DNA of 64,000 nucleotides from Phoronis australis (Eukaryota; Phoronida; Phoronidae): NCBI GenBank assembly GCA_002633005.1, contig NMRA01000295.1, positions 166,967-230,966 on the forward strand. The letters run 5' to 3'. Under the pieces are notes generated by a model. The model made no database searches, was not told the origin of the DNA, and worked only from the letters and a program-made list of their open reading frames with translations. Of the stretch, positions 45,301 through 57,300 are shown in pieces. Position numbers and translations under genes: made by a program. The first letter of the stretch is position 1. The number at the start of each line of letters is the position of its first letter.

Positions 45301-48300
45301 AAACAATAATTTTGAAAACTGTAACAGCGTTTTTGATATTTCATCTTAAACATTTATGTCACACAAAATTTGTCATTGATTGTTTGGCTATGAATGTAGC
45401 TGCTTTCTTTTTTGCTAAATTTTCCTAAAAAGTAAGTTCACCTAATTGGTAGCAGATTGTTATATAAAGTCAAAAATCAAAATCTTTCTGCTTTCTTACT
45501 TTTTTTTCTGATTAAATTCTATAGTGTTCTAGACATTTGGCTAAATGTACAGGCTTGCCAATAGAGCCCAACATAACCTTATAAGTAGCCGCAAGAGAGC
45601 GCGCCTGAAGCTCTCTTAGCGCTGTCTAGAAATGTATGACGCATATTTTACTTTATAAGTAGAAAGCCAGTATAATTTCATTTTTACTGATATACCTCGC
45701 GTTATTTGACTATGTCTTTTTTAGTAAAAACTAAGATAAAAGAACGTTACATTCATATTGAAACAATGGTATCAATAACAGGTCCAATTAATGTTTGATA
45801 AAAATTCTCAAGATGATATCTCAAAATCGCAGATACAGTTTCCTAAATTATCGCTTTGTTTTGTTTTGTTTTGTTTTATGCATCTTTTTGGTATTTTTCA
45901 TCAGTTTTAGAAAACAGCGCATAAATCAGTGTATTAGAGACTTTCATGTGATTCCGATCAACCATTTCTGAGATATGATGTCCCGAAGTAAGCCCAGATA
46001 GTTACATTTTTTGTAAAGTCATACATATCCTTATAACGCCAACTTGCACTGAACAATATCGCCTATCCCCAAACACGTGGTTCAAGATCGACAACTCTTT
46101 ACAAACACGTGGTTCAAGTTCGACAACTCCTTACAAACACGTGGTTCAAGTTCGACAACTCCTTACAAACACGTGGTTCAAGTTCGACAACTCTTTACAA
46201 ACACGTGGTTCAAGTTCGACAACTCTTTACAAACACGTGGTTCAAGATCGACAACTCTTTACAAACACGTGGTTCAAGATCGACAACTCCTTACAAACAC
46301 GTGGTTCAAGTTCAACAACTCCTTACAAAATTTGCTCCATCGCTAAGCGTGACTAAATACTAAAAGTCTCGAACCACCTAATCTATTTTGTGATTCTGCT
46401 GCAAGGACAGAGTTTTAGCTTGAAAATTTCCGGAGAATCAGTTTTGGGAAAATAACCCAAAACATTGAACGCAACAAAGTACATGTTCCAAGTGAGTAGG
46501 CCCTTGAGCTTCTTCACAAGACTCCCGTTTCTCATTTGCATTCAAAAACAAGATGCGTTCCTTTTGCTGGACCATTTGCACCATTTATTACTGGTACATA
46601 CATGGCCAATGAGAAAAAGACACTTTCAACGCTAAAACAAACTGTAAGAAAAATAAGGGTTTTGTATTTTTTGTTGTAAAGCTAACACCCAAAAACGTAC
46701 TTTGTTTAATGGCAAGACAGATCAGTTTGTTTTATATAAACCCTGCTTTGGTGATTTCAACCAATCCTCGTTCTGTCTTCTGGTAATGCACCATTGGCAC
46801 CTTACTTGAACGAAAAAAGCAGGATTCAATTACCAGAAAACACATACCACTTTGTCACAAAATTATTGTTATATCCTTGCTGGATGGTTTTGGTGGCTCA
46901 CCGCTGCTAAATTTAATTTAAAGAGGCCTTGATCTCGATAAACAGACTAAATTGCAATATTCAAAGTGGTTCTCTGCCACTGAATAAGGTATTTATAAGG
47001 TTTGTTCCTAAAGATTTGATGCCAAACCATTTTCTTTTAGTTTCAAATTTCGAAATAACGTCAACTGTTCGCCTCTTCATCGATTTTTCTCCCACAAGGC
47101 ATAGCAAGTCTCCTTGTTTAGTATGGCAAGGCATGGACGTAGCTCATTTCCCTGATATGGAAAATGTGATCCTTTGTCGTCAAGCGACTTCAAGCAAATG
47201 ACTGTGAGCGCATACGCGCATTATTATATGTGGGAGGGAAATAAGTGGTAACCAAAGAGTTTTTCCTTCGTGCGTATTTCAAAAATCGTGAATTTTGTGA
47301 TTTTTTTCTGGAAATGTCTTCACAGGGAAAGTGAATTACTCTGTACTAGACGTCGTGAAATGGTATTTTCGTCAGAAATTGTTTAAAAGATATTTTTGAC
47401 GAGCTTTTGCGTTCCATGCCTCTCTAATTGGTAAGAAAATAAAATAAAATAAATATTTTTAAGAGAAAAGAAAGTTGTTTTGAAAGTAAAACATACTCAA
47501 AAAGAAAACCTGATAGAAAGCAATTTTGAAAATACTTTGTCTTTAAAAAGAAAAAAAAACAATTTGAAAGTAAAACGTGTTTAAAAAGAAAATCGGTAAT
47601 AAAAAGAATTTAAAAACAGTTAGAAAGTAAAGCAAGTTTTAAAACGAAACGAAACTAATTTGAAAGCGAAATCGTTTAATAAAAAATATCACAATTTTAA
47701 AAGTATTTTGAAAGTAAAACAGTTTTGAAAATATAAATGTTTTAATTTTAAAACCAAAATAAAATCACTATTAAAAACAAAACCCATTCGCTTTTCGTTT
47801 CCATTTTCAGCAGCCACAGGTCATTACTGATGAGTTATAGTCCATTCACCGTCAATTATCACAGGACTGTTGGTCTATTTGTGCCTATGTTTACAATCAC
47901 ACGTAGATAGTTGATGCTGACTAATGTTGTTAGCAGATTTCAAGTTCGTTTTAACTTTAACAGTTAAAGTAATTATACTTTAAAATTGTTCGAACGTTAT
48001 TTTTTAAATGTGTTTTACTTTAAAAATATTTTTGCTTTGCATCAAATTTTCTTTTTCAATATGTTTTACTTTCCAAAATATTTTGATTTTTTCTTTTAAA
48101 AACAAAAGTATTTTTAAAATTGTTTTACGTCATATTTTCATTAAAACATCTTTTAACTTCAAAGTAATTTCATTATAATGTTAATTTTATCTTGGCAGCG
48201 ATGGGACACCATAGCAGTCTTTCCCTATAGTTGCCGGTTAACTCGCTTAAGGCCCAGGTCACACTAGTCTGCTTAACAGATTTTGTAGAAAAGTTTTCAA

Positions 48301-51300
48301 AATTTGCGCCAAGCATTTGAGGATTAGCGAGGGTTACAGAAAATTATTTTGTTTTAGGAAGCTCAATGGGAAAGGCGTTGTTAGTATCTGTTAATAGTCG
48401 AAAAATGGTTTTAGTTTCTTTTGCGTCCGTGGTTTGACCATAAGAGTGCAGCGTTCACACTAGTACTTCTTAATGACAGCAACTCGAAGCAAACGTTAGG
48501 ACATGGAGACTCAGCACACGGGGTCCCCGGGCGAGTGCTTTGAGGTGCCAATGGAGTACCAGCACACGGCGTCTCCAGGAAAGTGCTTAGAGGTGCCCCT
48601 GCAACGCCATATATTTTGGGTCAATTTTGGGGGGAAATATTTTGATTTAATTCTTTAAAACGGAAAGTTGTTGTTCATAATTATACAAAACACAGTCTAC
48701 CGCTCGTTGTTTTGTTTCAACAGGACATTCCCCCAGCTAAGCTGTGGGACTTTAGCACTCCCCTAACAAAAGCAATGACAAGAGAATGACGATGATGAAT
48801 GCCGTTTTAAAGTACCTTCAAATATCCTTTCGTTGATCCCCTTTCCCACCTCTAACTGTCCAAGCTTTCCTCGCAGATAAAAATTAATCAAGTCATCGCC
48901 AAGCGTGTCGTCATGATCAAAGACGTCCTTGTGCTCCTTAAGTATCTTGTCTACTACGCCTTTTACCACCCTGCGGTTGTCCACAGCCTTTCGAATCATC
49001 CGCTTTCCAAAATAGGGTATTTCGTCAGTGAAATTTATCACGGTTAGAAAGTAAGGAATCTTCGCAAAGCCATTCACACGTTGGACAATTTCATGAAGCA
49101 CAGGATCACTGTATTCGAATCTTTTTCCGAACACCATACAACAAATGACGTTAGACACTGCGCTTGCAAGAGACAAGCGCATGTCAATAGGCTTGCCATT
49201 CCTCCTGCGTAGCTCGTCCATATACATCGTTACTTCTCGCGTGATGTGGGGCTCATGACTCTGCCGTCCCAGTCCAAGGTCACGTAAGTGGCGAAGACAA
49301 AACCTGCGATTGCTTTTCCAAATGTCACCATCAGAGAAAATGACTCCTGAAACGAGACGTTGTGTTGTGAACAGATACAACCTGTTCAAATTCTATTCTG
49401 TTTGAATCAGAGCCACTTTTGAGTGTCACTCTAAGTCTTGCCAACACGCCAAGAGGTGCACACATGTCTTCAAAGTTACTTATATTCCTGTTTTGTTGGT
49501 GCGTAAACGGAAAACAACAGTATAGGCGTGCGAAGGTTTGGTTTTAGGGGAGAAACAAGTGGGAACAGAACGTTCCCCTAAGGTCGACACTGTGTCCTCC
49601 ACCATCCAGTTTTGCGCTGAGTTCGACCCAATCCCTATGGTTTACATCATACTGCATTCACCAGTTGACACCACTTATACTCTTCGACAATAGTTTAACC
49701 TTCGCTCCCTCTTTGCTGGATTGACTAGGCCCGTAGGATGGTAAACATTATTGAAAGGGGGGTTGGGGGAGGTTGCAAATAATTCGATTACCGCAAAATT
49801 TTGCCCGCGTGGTCCCAAAGTCAGATTCCTCCCTATTGTCACCACTTCACCTCCCCTGGTTTTCGCAAATTGCGCCCCCCCCGCGACAAAAGCATGCTGA
49901 CTTTGCTGCTCGAGAGGCAAATCCCTTGGAGGCAGCCACCGCAAACTTGAAGACAAATGCTTCAACATTTCGTGAGAAAGGGTCACATTTTAGATTTGGA
50001 CACGTTGCGAAGTTACATGGTTAGGCTTTGAATTTGACCTAAAAGGTATCTTTTATGGATCTCGTTTTATTATGGTGCTAAAAATATAATGTCAAATAAT
50101 TCTCTAGAAGGCATAAAAGTAACGACAAGAATAACTACCGTGAGCTGATAAATCCGGAGGAATAAGAGAAGGAACTGCATCACGTCTGAATGAGTAGATG
50201 GGCGACTTGGGTTATAGTTACGTCAACTTCCGAGAGTGAAAATGAGGCCTAAGGCTAAGATTCACTTCACTGAGTTACAGTTTGGTCACAGTTTATTTTA
50301 CGCTGTAAAGGGTTTGCTACGGGGTTCCAGGTACGCAGCCAAAATCCCTCGTTGGTAATACGGTACACGAGTTTCTGGTGGTTGCGTCCGGGAGCGGACA
50401 AATGATATTGAACTGTCAGAACTTCACCATTCTATGTCAAAGTTCACCGAAAAACCAATTCCTTAGAGGTTTATTTTGGATTGGCAAAAGTCCGTATGAA
50501 CATTATGAAACCTGTTAGGCCATGACATGGCAACACAATAAAGGTTCTCACAACGAACATTTTGAGTTAACTGTCGATCGTTAACTTGCAAAAATTTTTC
50601 AAACTCACAGTATGAATGGATCCGCGCAGGCACACTTGAAAGAAGACCACGGAAGATTTGGGATAAATTTTTAAAATATATTCGCGTACACGTAAATTCT
50701 TGTTCACGCAAGTGGTAACTTGTCACGGATTATGAGTTTGCGCTCTAAAAATTGTAGAAATGTTTGTTCACGGTTTAGGAGATAAAGCTGCGGACGGCAA
50801 TACTCGAAAATAATAAAAATGGTCACCACGTGACGCAAAATACGTCAAATGCATCCTAAATCGGAAGGCAGGGTCGCCTTCGTAATAGCAAATTAACGTA
50901 TTTTTCAAATTTCATGAAAATTTGTGAAGGGACTCCGAAGATATAGAGGGAAACCGAAAATACTAAAATTGTCACTGGCNNNNNNNNNNNNNNCGGGGGG
51001 GCAAAGCGGAAATCAGATCCGCGCGAAAGTTGTCGTCATCTCCACATGAAAACATCTGCCAACGTTTTGGCGATGAAGCCGCGGACATCGAACGCCTGGA
51101 CATAAATGTTTTTGTGGGTGCATAAAAATCATACAGTTTGATCGATACAGCAAGTTTTTCACGACAAACTACCCCTTCATTAATAATCTGTCCTAAACAC
51201 ACTCCTCTTGAATTGACACTGCGCGTTTCTTTTTTAGTTTTCTCAGAATCTCAATATCCCGACTTAATTATCTCGAGATCCCGAGATAATTTTCATCAGA

Positions 51301-54300
51301 GTGTCGCTGAACGTAAACAGTCTTCTGGTGCGTCGCATTGCCACACCAACTGGATCGACAGCAGAAAGAATGGTTCGCACAGTTTTTTGTTACACCACTA
51401 AGCCATTAGTGACATATTTGTGGTGCATCAATCTATAACCATATTGCCACCCTGGTATAGATATTTGACGGTTTATAAAACCAATCACATCATCAATGTC
51501 TGAATAATTGTTACGACGCGCCAGCCCTAGGCTTGAAAACGAACAACGCAGGTGCCTAAAGCTAATAATTACACCAAAGCGATACTTGAACATTTTCTTT
51601 TTTGCGACATCCCTAAGTTGAAAAGATCTCTAACAGCTTCATCTCTATCCAAATTGGAATGTTCTTTCGAACAGAAAACAAGGCCTATCATATGAGACCA
51701 ATTTTATAACAGTAAGAGGTCTACTTCTATTTTTTCAAGCACTTACAGTACTGCAAATTTAAGCGGGTAACATCTTCCCATTAACATTAGACACGTAAAT
51801 CTGTTGTGACGTGATAAGTCTAATAAGTTCTTAACATAAGCGTTGTCATTGATGTTTTGTTGCTATGGTGCGTTCTAATACTTCTACTGACTGTGTGGGT
51901 AAAGATTGTATGGCTTTGATTACTTGTCCTCATGATGATGTATGAGACGTCGAAACATGTTGAAGTTGAAAAATCTCGTTGTTTTCATTAATATCTTTAT
52001 TTATTTTTCTTTGTTGAGACCATAAGCGTTATACCTGGTATCACGCCAGATAGGATCATATGTGATTTTACAAACGTTGAAAGTTGAGTCATCGTCTTAT
52101 TACGTAAAATTTTGAAAAATTTCCAGTGCATTCATTTGATAAAGTGGTATGCCCATCGCAATGTCATGGCTTAAAAATATGAAGTTTTAAGGAGAACAAT
52201 TGAAAGGTGCACTTGCGTAAAATTATTCTTGTAGTACAATATCAGTAGGAACCGCCAACTTTAATATTACAGTTTTGCTCGGGTGGTACTCAGCTATTTT
52301 TCGGCAAGGATGCCGCTGAAATATTAATTTACCCTTAAAACATTTATTTTCGTGTACACCATGCCTGTAGCCCATGTTATGCAAAATTACGTGATCTACA
52401 TCGTCTCTTCCTTTACCAGCTGTCAACAGTCACACACATGTACGTAGCAATTTTTAAATAGTTCCCGTCAAATTTTGAGGGCCCCTCGTGGGTTTCTGAG
52501 TTATTATCTTTGTCCAACTGAGGCTGACCGGTCCAAACCTCTGGAACATTTGTTTTTTGTTGTTACTTCACCGACCGTTCCCCCTTAACTGTCACGGGCC
52601 CTGGGGTTGTAATCCCTCCTGGCCAGCCCTAGCTCTGGACGCCCCTGACCATGCATTCAATTTACTATGCAACGTGTTCAATGAAACTACATCGAGAATT
52701 CGTTTGTGAAAACAACGATTTATTAGTTGAGACAAGTGGACATTTGAAAACAAATTGTGTTCATAGAATCGTCATTCCAAGATAATTAACTCGAGATCTC
52801 CAGATCCTGAGATAATTAAAAAAGAAACGCGTTATGTCATATTTGGGCCATCGTATTTACAAGATCATCTAGAATACTGTTATTCACAAATACTGGTCTT
52901 CCAGTTCTTCTGTATTGGATTCCACTCAATGATATTTTGTGTTTTTTTACTACAGATTTGCTGGTTGGGACGCAGTACTTTGTTTGAACATATTCAATGA
53001 ATTTCATTTCCAATTTGATTTTTTTTCTCCACCTCGTCAATAGCTGACAATGCTAGAATTACTGTGGCCCGTCTGAGATGGAGTCCTTCACTACACGATG
53101 CCGAAATACTCTAGAAGGGTACATCATTTATAATGACGGTAACATGCGCCACATATAAATATGTGGGCGCATAAAAACATAAGAGAGTGACAGCTTGATT
53201 TCATCATCGGATCACCCTACTTCCATCATTGTGTCATCTTCAGATAAACGATTGTGCGAAATCACAAAAGAGGAAAACAGGGAGGCAATCAATGCCATCG
53301 TTGTGGCTCCCTGCGGGAGTGGACCCTTCAGGAAAAGGACACAAATAAGTAAGGCGGAGAAGTGTTAACCAGTCTCCATAACATTGGATGAAATGAGGGG
53401 AAGATATACAGGGATTAACAAGCGTCATAGAAGGAGTTCCAAATAATTGCAATTAACAATTTTTCATGCACCACGTGACAGGGGTGACAAATCTGAAGAC
53501 ATGTCATAGAACGATTGAAAGTGGGTGTCACTCTAGTGAGTCTAAAGTCAGTGTGCAGGGTATTGGTCAATGAAAGGTATGTAAATGGATAAATCTGGGA
53601 TGCCTGAACCAATTTATTAAATCTCTTGAATCGGACTTTTTCATACTTTGATGAAAAATTATCCCAATATCAAACATTTTATACTACTTCAATGAATGTT
53701 TTTTTGCAATTTAATCTTTGTTATTTCTTTTTAAGTAATAAATCGTTTTCTCTAAAACTGTTTCTTTTAGTAGAGAAAACTTGTAACATAACGTGCAAGT
53801 ACATACATATATGATGTTGATCCGCCATGTGAACAGTCTTGGTAAAGTATTTTAAAACTCTGGTGAAAAAAATGAAAAAACTTAAGAATTCGAAGCGAAT
53901 GGGATAAATACAAAATGTACTTCAATTGGCGTAGATGTATATCACTCGACATTATTCCGCGATCTTGGTCTATACTCGCCGGAATAATGTCTCGTGGGGT
54001 ATTACTTCGTCTACGCCCCTCTCGCTACGTTTTCTTTATGTATCACTTCATCTTCGCCACTCTCGCTACGTTTTCTGTATGTATCACTTCATTTACGCCA
54101 CTCTCGCTACGTTTTCTGTATGTATTACTTCACCTACGCCACTTTCGCTATGTTTTGTGTATGTATTTCTTATTTTGATAACCAATTTAAAATCTATTTT
54201 TGATACTGAGCTTGACCGACGCAAAAATTTGATCAGTTTGGGTCCAAAATATTCATGATAGTTTAAGTGAAGAATATGCTAGTCTCACCCAGATGTATCA

Positions 54301-57300
54301 ACTCACAGGTCGGTGAATCTAGAGTTGACCGTTTTATAGTCTCGTGCAGTGACACTTAATACCACGGTGTGGGGACCTGTACCACGTGTTTGGACTGAGC
54401 AGTTTTATGATGGAATACGTTACTAGTCGAAAGAACTGCCTTTAAAATGTTCTGCCCAATAGCGTTAGAGTAGTGGCGAGGGCTGAAAGCTTCTCTCGTT
54501 AATGTGACCAGCAATGAAGGCCCACCGCGACTCGGTAGCCGTGGTGTTGTTAAAAAATCAAAAATATCGGTGAAAGTTTGTTATAACATGATGCATTATG
54601 TCGTTGATTTAATACACTTCATACTGTAAGTAATTTTTTATGAAGATGTGCATGTGCTGCAAAAGTTCAGCTAAAAGTTTTATTCATTAACAAAGATATG
54701 GACGGAGTAAATTAGGCAGTCAGACAAACGACTGTACGGACTCGCCTGAGCCAACTGTACGGACTCGCCTGAGCCAACTGTACGGACTCGCCTGAGCCAA
54801 CTGTACGGACTCACCTGAGCCAACTGTACGGACTCGTCTGAGCCAACTGTACGGACTCGCCTGAGCCAACTGTACGGACTCGTCATGAGTAGATTTGTGA
54901 AAACTGTACGAACTTGTCAGTGAGATGATTAAGAATTAGTCAAATTTTAACCAGAATAGATCGTTTAACTTTATAATAACAGAAGTTCTAGAGGAGTATA
55001 GTCGGATAGGTGATTTGAGAAAGATTGGATTTGCAATTTGGTGCATGAAGTTAGAACACAGGTATGAAGTGTTGGGCCATTGTCATTAACCATTGTGGAC
55101 AGAGTGAAATCGATGTGAAAACATTTTTACACTTTTTCCAATCAACCAACTTCAAATGTTGTTACTTTTGTGTTGGCACAGATCACGTTGCTGAAGTAAC
55201 TGGCCACGGGATCGCAGATAACGGCGCTCAAGTAGGCTACTAAGGATTAGGAACATGACTGTATCTAACATTGCACGAACACAGCGGTTTGGAATGTTTC
55301 AGAGTAAAACAAATGAGTGTATTCCCAACACTGTTTTGGAGGAGGGCTGCGAAACCAGGTAAAGCAAAAGATATCTATACGAGAAAAAGAGTTTGACCAC
55401 AAGAGTCCATTTATGGAGAAGTCAAAAGTAGAACGAGAAGACAAAGATGAAGAATACACCGAGCGAAAAGAGTGCGAAACAGATATAGCGACGGGTTTAG
55501 CACGAGCATTACATTGCAATAACAGAAACATGTGGTCTCACACCACGCGTGATCGATGCTTTGAAAACAATAAGAAAGTCAAGAGACCTGGGTCAAGTTT
55601 AATAGGATGATAGCAGATGGCACGTTGCCCTTAGACAACATAGCCTTCTTACTGTTTTTAGATGTGGCAGAATTGCTACCCTTGACAACACCGTGACAAT
55701 GAGGTACTCGAACAACATTGTAAAGTTTTGGCGGATCGTATACAAACTTTTCTACGGGAAAATTTTAAGTTCACAGAGTGTTCAAGTATGAAATCTGGAG
55801 AAAACTAATTAGAATCGAAAATAAACTTTGCCATGCCAAACGTTAAGCAGCTGCTTGCGTCAAAAGTGGATAAGTCTATAACTCCTGGAATTATTCCTGA
55901 ACTTGTTGATGTCACTCCCAAAGCCAGTGCGTGTCAGTAGGCACCTCGGCCAACACGCGATCGAAAACGCCCGTAAGGCGATCGAGAACGAGACCTTGCA
56001 CCTAAAATGGCAGACGACGGTGATGTACCCGGTGAGTTTAAGTATCATTTTCTGCTTAAATAGAGGCCACTTTGGTACGAATGCTACACACAGAAAAGCG
56101 TCAGAGCGTTACCTTCGTCTTGGTGACACCGTTGTTAGTTATGATTTGTGAATCAATTTGAGATATTTACCAATACAAGCAGGTCCTTGTGTGAGACGGC
56201 GATCGGGAGCGAAGTCGTTAATTCTCTATGGCGATCGTGAACGCAAAAAAGCGATCGTGAACGCACATTTTTTTCTCTGCATTGGCCTGAATAGTCGTTT
56301 AAGTTACGGTATTATGTCATTTATTTTAGAATAATACGGAGCCTGAATTAGTTGATGGGTTGATTATTAATTACATTTCATCGTTTTTTCATGATTTCTA
56401 AGTGAACCTAACAAACATAACTGAATGCGTTTGATTTTTTTTTCAGTTGAACTATACCCACACGACGAGTCCTTCAGGGTGTTAAAAGTACGACTGCTGC
56501 ATGTCACAAAGGAGTGCGTGTGAATGTTCTGGAACCTCAGGAACTGAGAAATCGACTTAGTATGACCACATGGCAATAAAACACAGTGACACTACAACAA
56601 GCAAAACCTTTACCAGCCCTGCGATTGACGCGTTGCATGCCTCAAGAGTTTTGTTTTACCCATATAGGAAAATACAGCATGAAGCATCGAGCTCAGGAAC
56701 CAAGTCGATTCAGTGTCCCACATGTGATCAACGTTTCACGGAAAGAGTAAGCCTGATGCGACACTGCGTCACAGCACGAGTACACTCCTTTTTGTGGTGA
56801 ATGTGGCATGTCATGCAAACAGAATACCTCCTTCTACAGGCATAGCAAGCAGAAACGTCATGAATAAAATCATTAAGTCCAGCGATGAAGGTTATTAAGT
56901 CACTGTAGTTTATTCAGATTTACAAAATCTGTGGTTGGTAGTTGTCTGATGTGATAGTATTTTGACGTTTTGTTTACCTTTTTCTTCAAGTTTCTTTCTA
57001 TATTTGTGTTACTTCAAAAGTATCTTTAATCTTTAACAGAACCAGTACATTTTTGTAGTGTTTAGGTAGATTTAAATGGCCATACTAAGTGTCATTGGGC
57101 AATACTTACATACAATTGTTCTGACCAATTAGTATTTTAAAAAAAAATATATGTCTATGATTATTGCTTTCATATTGTTGTTTATTTCCTGTGAGAGACT
57201 ATTATACTATCAATCAGTCCTAAATATATTGTCTATGATTTAGTGATGATTTAGTCTAATACATTCCTCAAATAATTCGCTGGAAAAGCTCAATGGATTT

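Noticed and set aside
46077-46363. Three overlapping frames with [14 protein letters not shown]-type repeats
   Set aside because: Period-32 minisatellite; each frame shift is just the next unit.
52837-53040. Minus open frame with GRPVFVNN-like words hinting at a transposase HTH
   Set aside because: Only 67 codons and no second motif; too weak to name.
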